The notes under the pieces were generated by a model that was given only the letters and a program-made list of their open reading frames with translations, did not search any database and had not been told where the DNA came from. Below, in pieces: positions 16,773-26,100 of a DNA stretch of 64,000 bases. Source of the DNA: Terrimesophilobacter sp038243605 (GTDB taxonomy: Bacteria > Actinomycetota > Actinomycetes > Actinomycetales > Microbacteriaceae). The stretch lies in the NCBI GenBank assembly GCA_038243605.1, contig JBBSQX010000002.1:62001-126000 (forward strand), read 5' to 3'. A program made the position numbers and the translations under genes. Position 1 is the stretch's first letter. Every line of letters starts with the position of its first letter.

Positions 16773-17749
16773 AGAGACCACAGGGCTTCGATTCTGCAGC
16801 AAGGGAACGTGATTCCGCAGAGTCAAAACCCACACCAAAAAGTCGGCGTACTCGAAACAAGTTGGCGCCATTAAGGACCGCGTCAGAGAAGCCAGATGCA
16901 TCCTCACGCCCGACAGTTGGCCGCAGCGCACGAGTTCCGCGAGTTCCGCGAGTTCCGCGAGTTCCGCGAGAGCCTCGTGGGAGCCGCGCACGCCTGCGCG
17001 CATCCGCACGCGAACGCCGCCGGTTTGAGCGGAGCGAGGTTCGTCGGTTTACGCGACGCTCTCGGCACCGACGCCTCGCGTGGGGCGTCGCGCTAGGTAT
17101 CGTTGTGATACTTGGCGGGCTGCTCGCGGTGGCTGTTTATTCTCCAATATTGGCGTTGCGCGCGATCACTGTTGATGGCGTTTCTAAAGTCAGCGCAGAT
17201 GATGTGCGCGAAGCGATCGCCGGGCAACTGGGAACCCCACTGGCGTTGCTCGACTATGGCGCTGTGCGCACGGAACTTGATGCGTTCCCACTTATTCGTA
17301 GTTTTTCGACGGAGATTGTTCCTCCGTCAACGCTTAAGATTCATATCGTAGAGCGCGCCCCGGTGGGCGTTGTCACGTCATCTTCTGGGTTTGAGGTGGT
17401 CGATCCTGCTGGCGTCGTTCTTGAATCGGTGCCGCGGCGACCGGATGGTGTTCCGCTCATTGATCTTGCTGGTGGCGATACAGGTTCGGTGGCCTTTGCT
17501 GCTGTCGTCGACGTGATCCTTGCTCTTCCCGATTCGATCAGGTCTCGAGTAGATGTGGCTCAGGCGACGTCGAAGGATGACGTGCGGTTGGTCCTCGCCG
17601 ACGCAGGTCAACGCGTGAGGTGGGGCAGCGCAGAGCGTTCAGCGCTTAAAGCTCGCGTTTTGGTGGAGCTTATGGCGACGCAGGGGGATGGCGCGAATGT
17701 CGAGTTCGATGTTTCGGCTCCGATGAGTCCCGTTGTGCGGTCTAACTAG
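16769..17749 (+). CDS. ftsQ: FtsQ, POTRA-domain division protein
   Basis: A 326-residue bitopic membrane protein of the divisome. A long, very basic cytoplasmic tail (1-103) precedes one transmembrane helix (104-124) and an extracytoplasmic POTRA domain (about 128-197: ALRAITVDGVSKVSADDVREAI), then the beta domain. The tail carries four VPR tripeptides in a row (56-67) encoded by a 9-bp tandem repeat. The start is ATG in ATGA overlap with murC. It is the last gene before the separate ftsZ promoter region. Confidence 0.92.
   Translation: MKRPQGFDSAARERDSAESKPTPKSRRTRNKLAPLRTASEKPDASSRPTVGRSARVPRVPRVPRVPREPRGSRARLRASARERRRFERSEVRRFTRRSRHRRLAWGVALGIVVILGGLLAVAVYSPILALRAITVDGVSKVSADDVREAIAGQLGTPLALLDYGAVRTELDAFPLIRSFSTEIVPPSTLKIHIVERAPVGVVTSSSGFEVVDPAGVVLESVPRRPDGVPLIDLAGGDTGSVAFAAVVDVILALPDSIRSRVDVAQATSKDDVRLVLADAGQRVRWGSAERSALKARVLVELMATQGDGANVEFDVSAPMSPVVRSN
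16932..16967. repeat. 9-bp tandem repeat in the ftsQ cytoplasmic tail
   Basis: Four perfect copies of gagttccgc, encoding VPR repeats in the FtsQ tail. Copy-number change would alter tail length without shifting the frame. Confidence 0.8.
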
Positions 17750-17849
17750 CGAGAGTTCTTCCCTGCGCTGCTCTTTGTTCTCGCGCAACTGCGTTGAACT
17801 TCACGACACGCGGGAGCGCTTGCGCGCGGTGGCGGGTGGGGCAGCTTAC

Positions 17850-17907
17850 CTTCAAGTCAGGAAATGCATACCGAGCATAACTTTAAACTTCAAGTAGAGC
17901 TTGAAAG
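17850..17907. promoter_or_regulatory. CTTCAAGT repeats in the ftsZ leader
   Basis: CTTCAAGT occurs at 17850-17857 and 17888-17895, and the nearly complementary CTTGAAAG follows at 17900-17907, so the last two form an imperfect dyad around TAGAG. They lie 19-76 bases before the ftsZ GTG, between ftsQ and ftsZ. They may be an operator or a leader hairpin; I know no regulator with this site. Confidence 0.4.
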
Positions 17908-17925
17908 TATCACCGGAGGACCGAC

Positions 17926-19089
17926 GTGACATCGAATCAGAACTACCTCGCAGTGATCAAGGTGGTCGGAGTCGGCGGAGGCGGCGTCAACGCTGTCAAC
18001 CGCATGATTGAACTTGGCCTGCGCGGGGTAGAGTTCATCGCCATCAACACGGATGCTCAGGCGCTTCTCATGAGCGACGCAGACGTCAAGCTTGACGTCG
18101 GGCGCGAACTCACTCGAGGACTCGGCGCTGGTGCAGACCCCGAGGTCGGTCGTCGCGCGGCGGAAGACCATGCCGAAGAGATCGAAGAAGCACTCGCCGG
18201 CGCTGACATGGTTTTCGTGACGGCGGGCGAGGGCGGCGGAACCGGCACAGGAGGTGCCCCCGTAATCGCGCGAATCGCGAAGTCTATCGGTGCACTTACC
18301 ATCGGTGTCGTTACGCGTCCGTTCGGTTTTGAAGGAAAGCGAAGGGCATCTCAGGCCGAAGTCGGCATTGCCGCATTGAAGAGCGAAGTCGACACTCTCA
18401 TCGTGGTTCCCAACGACCGGCTGTTGGAGATCAGTGACCGTGGCATCAGTTTCCTCGAGGCGTTCGCCACAGCTGATCAGGTGCTGCTCGCTGGCGTTCA
18501 AGGAATTACTGACCTGATTACCACTCCTGGACTCATCAACCTAGATTTCGCCGACGTGAAATCGGTGATGCAGGGTGCGGGTTCTGCACTCATGGGAATC
18601 GGATCCTCGCGAGGCGCAGACCGTGCGATTAAGGCTGCAGAGCTCGCCGTGGCAAGCCCGCTGCTTGAAGCAAGCATTGACGGTGCACACGGTGTGCTCC
18701 TTTCCATTCAAGGTGGATCAAATCTGGGCATATTCGAGATCAACGACGCTGCACGCCTCGTACAAGAAGCAGTGCATCCGGAGGCGAACATCATTTTTGG
18801 TGCTGTTATCGACGACACTCTCGGAGATGAAGTGCGCGTCACGGTCATTGCCGCAGGGTTCGACGGAGGAGAGCCGATCGCGAAGAAAGCCGACAGACGG
18901 TCAAACTACGTCATGGCAGGCGCACCAGCGACTGAGGCGACCGTCGAGTACGAAAACGGATTTGCTGCCCACGAAGGAGCGGCAGAATCGCCCGCGTGGA
19001 ACGACGAGCCTGAGGTGCCCGCTGCTGCCACCGACCCAAATTTCGACGACGACAGCGATGACTTGGATATTCCCGACTTCTTGAAATGA
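17926..19089 (+). CDS. ftsZ: FtsZ, tubulin-like division GTPase
   Basis: A 387-residue GTPase that polymerises into the Z ring. The N-terminal IKVVGVGGGGVNAVNRMI and the tubulin signature GGGTGTGG (about residues 104-111) bind GTP; NTDAQAL and the T7-loop NLDFADVKSVM are intact. A variable linker ends in the conserved DDLDIPDFLK tail that binds SepF. GTG 17926 has GGAGG nine bases upstream. It has its own 176-base leader, so it can be expressed apart from ftsQ. Here yggS follows after only seven bases, without pgeF. Confidence 0.98.
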   Translation: MTSNQNYLAVIKVVGVGGGGVNAVNRMIELGLRGVEFIAINTDAQALLMSDADVKLDVGRELTRGLGAGADPEVGRRAAEDHAEEIEEALAGADMVFVTAGEGGGTGTGGAPVIARIAKSIGALTIGVVTRPFGFEGKRRASQAEVGIAALKSEVDTLIVVPNDRLLEISDRGISFLEAFATADQVLLAGVQGITDLITTPGLINLDFADVKSVMQGAGSALMGIGSSRGADRAIKAAELAVASPLLEASIDGAHGVLLSIQGGSNLGIFEINDAARLVQEAVHPEANIIFGAVIDDTLGDEVRVTVIAAGFDGGEPIAKKADRRSNYVMAGAPATEATVEYENGFAAHEGAAESPAWNDEPEVPAAATDPNFDDDSDDLDIPDFLK

Positions 19090-19096
19090 GCGGGCA

Positions 19097-19771
19097 GTGG
19101 AGATTTCGCTGCCGGAGCGCCTTGGTGCCGTTCACGCAGACATCCGAGATGCTGTACGGGAATCTGGGCGTGACCCTGCGAGCGTCACCACGATTGTTGT
19201 GACCAAGTTTCATCCAGCCATGATGGTGCAAGAGCTCGCAGAACTTGGCGTGCGGGATTTTGGAGAGAGCCGTCACCAAGAGGCACGCGAGAAGGTGACA
19301 GAAGTTGCTGACTCCACTTTGACGTGGCAGTTCGTCGGACAAGTGCAGGGAAAGAAGGCGCGGCAGATCTCCGCGTATTCGAGTGTTATTCACTCTGTTG
19401 ATCGCGAATCTCTCGTGAACGCGCTCGAATCCACTGAACGAACGACCGATTGTTTTCTCCAGCTCAATCTCACCGATGATCCGTCGCGAGGGGGAGTCTC
19501 CCTCGATGCACTTGTTCCCCTCGCGGATCGAGTGCTCTCTACTCCGGGGATTCGGCTGATGGGTGTCATGGCCGTTGCCCCGCTTGGGGAGGATTCTCGT
19601 CGAGCATTTTCGCGAGTTCGGCAGGCATCAGAGATGCTGAGAACCGTTGCACCTGACGCGGTATGGATCTCCGCGGGCATGTCAGGTGACTACCGTGAAG
19701 CGATACTAGAAGGCGCGACACACCTCCGCATTGGCACGGCAATCACGGGAAATCGCCCTCTGTCCGGTTAA
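19097..19771 (+). CDS. yggS: YggS/YlmE-family pyridoxal phosphate homeostasis protein
   Basis: A 224-residue alanine racemase-fold protein that carries PLP and balances the PLP pool. The PLP lysine is in TIVVTKFHP (about residue 36), followed by DFGESRHQEA; GMSGDYREAILEGATHLRIGTAI is the C-terminal phosphate-binding signature. The start is GTG 19097. It stands between ftsZ and sepF as in most Gram-positive bacteria. Confidence 0.94.
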   Translation: MEISLPERLGAVHADIRDAVRESGRDPASVTTIVVTKFHPAMMVQELAELGVRDFGESRHQEAREKVTEVADSTLTWQFVGQVQGKKARQISAYSSVIHSVDRESLVNALESTERTTDCFLQLNLTDDPSRGGVSLDALVPLADRVLSTPGIRLMGVMAVAPLGEDSRRAFSRVRQASEMLRTVAPDAVWISAGMSGDYREAILEGATHLRIGTAITGNRPLSG

Positions 19772-19807
19772 TCTCGAAGTCAAGCGTCACACCACTGGAG
19801 GCACAAA

Positions 19808-20290
19808 ATGGCTAACCCGCTGCGAAAGACAATGGTCTACTTGGGCCTTGCGGATGAAGAATTCGATGACTATGCACCCACCCAAGGGGCAGCGGCACCG
19901 GCGTCGCCACAGGCAGTGCCGCAGCAGGGAACTCCGCAGCAGTCGCAACGCGCCCCCGTGACGCCGCTGCGTCGCCCAGCGCGTGCTGCAGCACCCGTTG
20001 CAGAGATGAACGAGATACTGACCGTTCACCCGCGTCAATACAAGGACGCTCAGACGATTGCTGAACACTTTCGTGACGGCATCCCAGTGATCATCAACCT
20101 GTCTCAGATGAGCGAGTCTGACGCGCGACGTTTGATCGACTTTGCGAGCGGGCTCTCGCAAGGGCTGTATGGCCGCATTGAGCGAGTCACAAACAAGGTA
20201 TTTCTTCTTTCCCCCTCACACGTGGCAGTCAGCGGGGATCAGGGAGAGCTGGATTCCACTGTTGACGCCTCGTTCTTCCCAGAACACTGA
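19808..20290 (+). CDS. sepF: SepF, membrane anchor of FtsZ
   Basis: A 160-residue protein with an N-terminal amphipathic segment (MANPLRKTMVYLGLADEE), an Ala/Gln/Pro-rich linker (about 20-70) and the globular SepF domain (about 75-150: ILTVHPRQYKDAQTIAEHF, VIINLSQMSESDARRLIDFASGL). In actinobacteria, which lack FtsA, SepF tethers FtsZ to the membrane. ATG 19808 has GGAGG upstream. Length and place are typical. Confidence 0.95.
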   Translation: MANPLRKTMVYLGLADEEFDDYAPTQGAAAPASPQAVPQQGTPQQSQRAPVTPLRRPARAAAPVAEMNEILTVHPRQYKDAQTIAEHFRDGIPVIINLSQMSESDARRLIDFASGLSQGLYGRIERVTNKVFLLSPSHVAVSGDQGELDSTVDASFFPEH

Positions 20291-20344
20291 TTAGATTCGT
20301 GACGTGGATTGCTCCGTCGTTGCCATACGAAATTTGGTAACGGC

Positions 20345-20653
20345 GTGCCCATCATTTCTATCGTGGCGGGGTTCGCCTACATCTTCCTGATGATTTATTT
20401 TCTCCTCATGTGGGCTCGATTTATCATTGACCTCGCGCGCAATTTCTCGAGGGGTTGGCGTCCTAGCGGCATTGGGTTAGTGCTTTCAGAAACGGTTCTT
20501 ACCGTCACCGATCCACCGATTCGCTTGGTGCGGAGGGTTGTTCCGCCTTTCAGAATGGGGCCTGCGGCTCTTGATTTTTCGTGGAGCATAGTGATGCTCA
20601 TCGTGATTATTTTGATGTACACAGCGCTGGCCGTGAAGTCGTCCGGAGGTTAA
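20345..20653 (+). CDS. YggT-family membrane protein
   Basis: A 102-residue protein with hydrophobic stretches at about 5-25 and 78-98. The middle (DPPIRLVRRVVPPFRMGPAALDFSW) is the YggT signature. GTG 20345 fits family length; TTG 20309 would add 12 residues with no likeness to the family. YggT proteins lie between sepF and divIVA in many Gram-positive bacteria; their role is unclear, with an effect on cell shape or ion homeostasis suggested. Confidence 0.85.
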   Translation: MPIISIVAGFAYIFLMIYFLLMWARFIIDLARNFSRGWRPSGIGLVLSETVLTVTDPPIRLVRRVVPPFRMGPAALDFSWSIVMLIVIILMYTALAVKSSGG

Positions 20654-20732
20654 CGGGGGATTCACAAAAATTTTGATATCTTATAGCTGTACGTAGATTT
20701 CGACGTTTCAATGATCTTTGAAGGTGACTAAC

Positions 20733-21605
20733 ATGGCTCTGACTCCAGAAGACGTGGTCAATAAGCGTTTCCAGCCAACCAAATTCCGTGAAGGCTATGA
20801 CCAAGATGAGGTCGATGACTTCCTCGATGAGGTCGTCGTAGAGCTTCGGCGTCTGGGCATGGAGAACGAAGAGTTGCGTCAGCGACTCGTGGCGAACGAT
20901 TCGCAGGTCAATGATTTGCAGCGAGATGGTGCCCCGGCCGCACCCATGGCGGCTCCGGCCGCAGCTCCCGCTGCTGCTGCTCCTGTGCCAGCACCCGTTG
21001 TAGAGCCTGCGGCCGCAGCAGCCGGCTTCGCGGGCAGCGACCCGTCGCTAGATCCGAACAACACCAACAATCTTCTTCAGCTCGCGCGTCGCCTCCACGA
21101 GGAGCACGTGCGAGAAGGAATCGAGAAGCGTGATTCGCTTATTGCAGAAGGCCACGCTACTGCCGCACGCATCGTGAGCGAGGCGGAGCAGCAGCAACGC
21201 GCGCAGCTGTCGACACTCGATCAGGAGCGCCAATCGCTTGAAGGTCGCATTGACGACCTTCGGTCCTTCGAGCGCGAATACCGCGAAAAATTGAAGGGCC
21301 ACATCGAGAGCATTCTTCACGACCTCGATGGAACCGCTGTGTCCGCAGGTGTGAGTGCACACTCCTCGACCGCTGCTGCGCAGTCGGAACCTGAGCCGTC
21401 TGAACATGCACAGTCTGAACATGCACAGTCTGAACATGCACAGTCTGAACATGCACAGTCTGAACCAGTGCAGTCTGCCCCTGTGCAGTCGTCACCTGTG
21501 CAGTCCCCACCCGTGCAGTCACCGCCGATGCAGCAGGAGTCAGCAAACTTCGGAGGGGTTCCGGCGCAGCCTCAGACGGGCTTCCCGGGCTTCGTTGGCA
21601 ACTGA
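20733..21605 (+). CDS. divIVA: DivIVA/Wag31 polar growth scaffold with expanded repeat
   Basis: A 290-residue coiled-coil protein that marks cell poles and recruits the elongation machinery. ATG 20733 gives the classic N-terminus MALTPEDVVNKRFQPTKFREGYDQDEVDDFLDEVV (DivIVA domain, about 1-60). An Ala/Pro linker (70-105), a long coiled coil (about 110-205) and a low-complexity tail follow. The tail holds nine five-residue units (SEHAQ drifting to SPPVQ) encoded by a 15-bp repeat. A possible promoter is TTGATA (20673-20678) with TAGATT (20694-20699). Actinobacterial Wag31 is known to be phosphorylated and essential; that is not visible here. Confidence 0.95.
   Translation: MALTPEDVVNKRFQPTKFREGYDQDEVDDFLDEVVVELRRLGMENEELRQRLVANDSQVNDLQRDGAPAAPMAAPAAAPAAAAPVPAPVVEPAAAAAGFAGSDPSLDPNNTNNLLQLARRLHEEHVREGIEKRDSLIAEGHATAARIVSEAEQQQRAQLSTLDQERQSLEGRIDDLRSFEREYREKLKGHIESILHDLDGTAVSAGVSAHSSTAAAQSEPEPSEHAQSEHAQSEHAQSEHAQSEPVQSAPVQSSPVQSPPVQSPPMQQESANFGGVPAQPQTGFPGFVGN
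21396..21530. repeat. nine-unit 15-bp tandem repeat in divIVA
   Basis: Units of cagtctgaacatgca run in phase from 21396 to 21530; three (21411-21455) are identical, one precedes them with a changed start, and five later ones drift. They encode the pentapeptide tail of DivIVA. Each of the first four also carries an ATG that is in frame with lspA. Confidence 0.85.
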
Positions 21606-22143
21606 GCTTTCGGCCGAGACTGCGCCGCACACTCAAACACGAGCAAGTCTGAGGGTACTGCTAACGTTAGCGTTGGTCGCGGTCACCGTATACGGGTTTG
21701 ATCAAGTCACGAAAATTCTCATCACTCAGAACCTTGATGAAGGTCAGCAAGTTGACGTGCTGGGTCATGTGCTCCAGTTTCATTTCGTGAAGAACCCGGG
21801 TGCTGCGTTCTCGTTGGCAAGCGGGTCCACCTGGATCTTCTCGATCGTTGCGACGGGTGTTACGGTCTTCATCCTGTGGTACTCACGCCGTATCCGTTCA
21901 CTCTCTTGGGCAATTCTGTTTGGAATGCTCCTCGGAGGAACGGCAGGAAACCTCACCGATCGACTCTTCCGAGAACCTGGTTTCGGAGTAGGCCACGTGG
22001 TGGATTTTTTGCAGGTTTGGGGGTTTCCAGCGATCTTCAACATCGCGGATTCCTTCATCGTCGCGAGCATGGGTTTGTTCATCATTCTTTCGCTACGGGG
22101 CGTCCGGATTGACGGCCATCGCACCATAGCCGACGACGCCTAA
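21595..22143 (+). CDS. lspA: LspA, prolipoprotein signal peptidase
   Basis: A membrane aspartyl protease that removes signal peptides from lipoproteins such as CtaC and the FKBP protein encoded in this window. Four transmembrane helices are seen. The conserved FVKNPGAAFS, GTAGNLTDRL and FNIADS motifs contain the catalytic aspartates. The start is uncertain: TTG 21595, overlapping the divIVA stop, gives a normal 182 residues but has no clear ribosome-binding site. Further upstream the same frame stays open through the divIVA repeats, with ATGs at 21406, 21421, 21436 and 21451. Confidence 0.92.
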   Translation: MATELSAETAPHTQTRASLRVLLTLALVAVTVYGFDQVTKILITQNLDEGQQVDVLGHVLQFHFVKNPGAAFSLASGSTWIFSIVATGVTVFILWYSRRIRSLSWAILFGMLLGGTAGNLTDRLFREPGFGVGHVVDFLQVWGFPAIFNIADSFIVASMGLFIILSLRGVRIDGHRTIADDA

Positions 22144-22146
22144 CGC

Positions 22147-23067
22147 ATGGAGAGTCGTCGATTCCCGGTTCCTCCCGGCGTTGCCGGCGAGAGGGCAGAC
22201 GTTGCGCTGGCCAGACTCCTCGGCTTCACTCGAACTTTTTCTGCCGACATTCTCGACGCTGGCGGGGTGAGCGCCGATGGCGTGACTCTTGTTAAGTCAG
22301 ACCGGATGACTGAAGGTGCCGATCTGGATGTCTCGTGGCAGCCTAAGCGCGAACCGGTGGTCGTCGCGCGCGCGGTGAGCTCGTTATCGATCGTGTTCGA
22401 AGACGACGACATTGTTGTGGTTGATAAGCCGGTAGGGGTGACCGCTCACCCGTCAGTGGGCTGGGATGGCCCTACTGTTCTCGGGGCTCTCGCCGCAGCA
22501 GGCATCAGAGTGAGCACCTCTGGTCCAGCAGAACGGGCGGGCATTGTGCATCGTCTAGACGCTGGCACGAGTGGACTCATGGTGGTGGCGAAAAGTGACA
22601 TTGCGTATACGCATCTCAACCGGGCGTTTCATGACCGTGAAGTCAACAAGATTTATCACGCGATCGCGCAGGGCCACCCCGACCCCCTGAGTGGCACGAT
22701 CGACGCACCCATTGGGCGTCATCCCGGTGCGCGATGGAAATTCGCCGTAACCAACACCGGAAAGCCCTCTGTTACCCACTATGAAACGTTAGAAGCGTTC
22801 CCTGGCGCTTCTTTGCTTGAGATTCACCTTGAAACGGGCCGAACCCACCAAATTCGTGTTCACCTCGCTGCACAGCGGCATCCGTGTGTTGGTGACGAAA
22901 TGTACGGAGCCGACCCTACGATGTCGAAGCGGCTGGGGCTCACTCGGCAGTGGCTCCACGCGATGCGGCTGGGGTTTCAGCATCCGACTTCTGGCGAAAA
23001 GGTTGAGTTCACGTCGAGCTATCCGCAGGATCTCGCTCATGCCCTCGACGTGTTGCGTGGCGATTGA
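22147..23067 (+). CDS. rluD: RluD-type 23S rRNA pseudouridine synthase
   Basis: A 306-residue RluA-family enzyme. An N-terminal S4-like domain (about 10-75) precedes the catalytic domain with HRLDAGTSGLMVVAKS, which holds the catalytic aspartate (about residue 138), and GRTHQIRVHLA near 235. Family members modify U1911/1915/1917 of 23S rRNA; the exact target is not readable from sequence. The gene begins three bases after lspA, the usual arrangement. Confidence 0.9.
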   Translation: MESRRFPVPPGVAGERADVALARLLGFTRTFSADILDAGGVSADGVTLVKSDRMTEGADLDVSWQPKREPVVVARAVSSLSIVFEDDDIVVVDKPVGVTAHPSVGWDGPTVLGALAAAGIRVSTSGPAERAGIVHRLDAGTSGLMVVAKSDIAYTHLNRAFHDREVNKIYHAIAQGHPDPLSGTIDAPIGRHPGARWKFAVTNTGKPSVTHYETLEAFPGASLLEIHLETGRTHQIRVHLAAQRHPCVGDEMYGADPTMSKRLGLTRQWLHAMRLGFQHPTSGEKVEFTSSYPQDLAHALDVLRGD

Positions 23068-23138
23068 CGGCAGGTTGTTCGCGGCAGGTCACCGCGCTGG
23101 CCTAGTGTTGAAGGACCCCAATTAAGTCGGAGAAACTA

Positions 23139-26100
23139 GTGTCATCGAGCAATGATTCTTTCGTGCATCTCCATGTGCACAGCGAGTATTCGATGCTGGA
23201 TGGCGCCGCTCGTGTTCGTCCACTTATAGAAGCGGCGGTCGAGCAGGGGATGCCCGCTATTGCGGTCACCGACCACGGAAATATGTTTGGCTCCTACGAT
23301 TTCTGGCATACCGCCACGGAGCTCGGCATCAAACCTATTATCGGCACTGAGGCGTACATCACACCCGGAACCGATCGGCGTGACAAGACACGCACCCGAT
23401 GGGGCAACGGCGGTGATGGTGATGTAGGAGGCAATGGCTCCTACACGCATATGACGCTCCTGTCGCAGAACAACACGGGAATGCACAACCTATTTCGGAT
23501 GTCATCTCTGGCGTCCATCGAGGGCTTCTATTACAAGCCGCGAATGGATCGTGAACTACTTCAGCGTTATTCCGAAGGTGTGATCGCGACCACCGGGTGC
23601 GTCGGCGGAGAAGTGCAAACGCGACTTCGGCTTGGTCAGTATGCAGAGGCTCGCGCGGCCGCGGCCGAGTTCCAAGACATTTTTGGTAAAGAGAACTTTT
23701 TCTGCGAGATCATGGATCACGGGATCGACATTGAGCGGCGAACGATGTCAGATCTTCTCACGTTGGCAAAAGAGTTGAAAATGCCACTTTTGGCCACCAA
23801 CGACCTTCATTACACGCACGCGGGGGATGCAGAAGCACATTCAGCGCTGCTGTGCATCCAGTCCGCCTCGACCCTGGATGATCCGAACCGCTTTAAATTT
23901 GATTCTCAGGAGTTCTATTTGAAGTCTGCTGGTGAGATGAGGTCGCTGTTCTCTGACTACCCAGAGGCTATTTCTAACACGCTGCTCGTCGCAGAAAAGT
24001 GTGAAGTTTCGTTTGAAAAGCGGGATCTCATGCCGCGGTTCCCGGTGCCAGAAAATTTCACCGAGGCGACCTGGTTCGCAGAAGAGGTCGATAAAGGGCT
24101 CGCCAGACGGTTCCCCGATGGTGTGCCAGAGAAGCATCGCGCACAAGCCGATTACGAGGTCGGCGTCATCAATCAAATGGGCTTCCCAGGATACTTTCTC
24201 GTGGTCGCTGACTTCATTGGGTGGGCGCGGGAGAATGGGATTCGGGTGGGACCGGGGCGTGGTTCCGCTGCAGGGTCTCTGGTTGCCTACGCGATGGACA
24301 TCACCGGACTCGACCCGATCGCGCACGGACTCATCTTTGAGCGGTTCCTCAACCCAGACCGCATCTCGATGCCCGACATCGACATTGACTTCGACGACCG
24401 GCGCCGGGGTGAGGTAATCCGGTACGTCACCGAGAAGTACGGTGATGATCGAGTCGCGCAGATCGTCACGTACGGAACGATTAAGGCTAAGCAAGCTCTC
24501 AAGGACTCAGCGCGTGTGCTCGGAATGCCGTACGCCGTTGGCGAGAAACTGACGAAGGCAATGCCACCGCCAGTCATGGGCAAAGACATGAGCCTCGGCG
24601 ATGTCACCGACAAGACGTCAGCTCGGTTCAAAGAGGCTGGGGACCTGCGGGCGCTTATCGACACTGACCCAGAAGCCGCGCGCGTGTTTGAAACGGCGCT
24701 CGGCATCGAGAACCTGAAGCGACAGTGGGGAGTGCATGCTGCCGGGGTGATCATGTCAGCTGAGCCCCTCATCGATGTGCTTCCCATCATGAGGCGCGAA
24801 GATGACGGCGCGATCATTACCCAGTTTGACCAGCCACCGTGCGAAAAGCTCGGCTTGCTCAAGATGGACTTTTTGGGGCTTCGAAACCTCACTGTGCTGC
24901 AAGATGCTTTAGCTTCGATCAAGTCAAACCGCGGTGAAGATGTGGTCCTCGAAGATCTGGACCTCAACGCAGACCAGACCACCTACGATCTGCTTGCCAG
25001 AGGCGACACTCTCGGGGTCTTCCAGCTCGATGGGGGGCCGCTGCGCTCACTGCTCAAACACCTCAAGCCCGACAGTTTTAACGACATCACCGCGGTTATC
25101 GCGTTGTATCGGCCGGGTCCGATGGGGATGAACTCTCACACCAAGTACGCACTGCGCAAAAATGGCTTGGAAGATGTTGACGCCATCCACCCCGAACTAG
25201 CAGAACCTCTGGCAGAGATCCTGGGGGCAACATACGGCCTGGTGATCTATCAGGAGCAAGTGATGGCGGCGGCACAAAAGGTGGCCGGTTTCACACTGAG
25301 TCAAGCTGACACTCTTCGCAAGGCGATGGGTAAAAAGGACCTCAAGGTTCTCAACAAAGAATTCGCGAATTTTGCCGCCGGAATGGAGGCGAACGGCTAC
25401 AGCAAGGAGGCTGCAAGCGCCCTCTGGGACATCATGGTTCCCTTCTCGGATTACGGATTCAACAAGTCACACGGGGCGGCATACGCGGTTCTCAGCTACT
25501 GGACCGCGTACCTCAAAGCGAACTACCCCGCGGAATACATGGCCGCTCTCCTGACCAGCGTTGGTGATTCCAAAGACAAACTTGGTGTGTATCTGGGGGA
25601 GTGCCGGCGCATGGGTATCCAGGTGCTCGCACCAGACGTGAATGAGTCTGCAGGTGACTTTACTGCCACGGGTAAGGACATTCGATTTGGCCTCGGAGCT
25701 ATTAGAAACGTTGGTTCGAACGTCGTCGAACTGATTCGGGTCGCACGGCGAGAAAAGGGTCGATTCGAGAGTTTTCACGATTTCCTTCGGAAAGTTCCCA
25801 TTCAGGTGGCGAACAAGCGCACCGTCGAGTCGCTTGCGAAGGCCGGTGCTTTCGACACCATGGGCGCAACTCGTCGCGCTCTCGTTGAGATCCACGAAGA
25901 CGCGGTCGAGGCTGTCGTGTCAGAGAAGCGGGCAGAGGCAAACGGCCAGGTTGGTTTCGATTTCGACAGCCTGTGGGATGAACCACAACCGCTCAATCGT
26001 GTTCCAGACAGACCGGAGTGGTCGAAACGCGACAAACTCGCGTTCGAGCGCGAGATGCTCGGGCTCTACGTTTCTGACCACCCGCTCGCAGGCCTCGAAT

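Noticed and set aside
17750..17790. Possible terminator after ftsQ (gcgaga ... tctcgc)
   Set aside because: Six-base arms with a loop of more than 20 bases and no T-run.
21396..21530. CRISPR-like direct repeats
   Set aside because: Units abut without spacers and code for a protein tail; the same holds for the array at 26648-26827.
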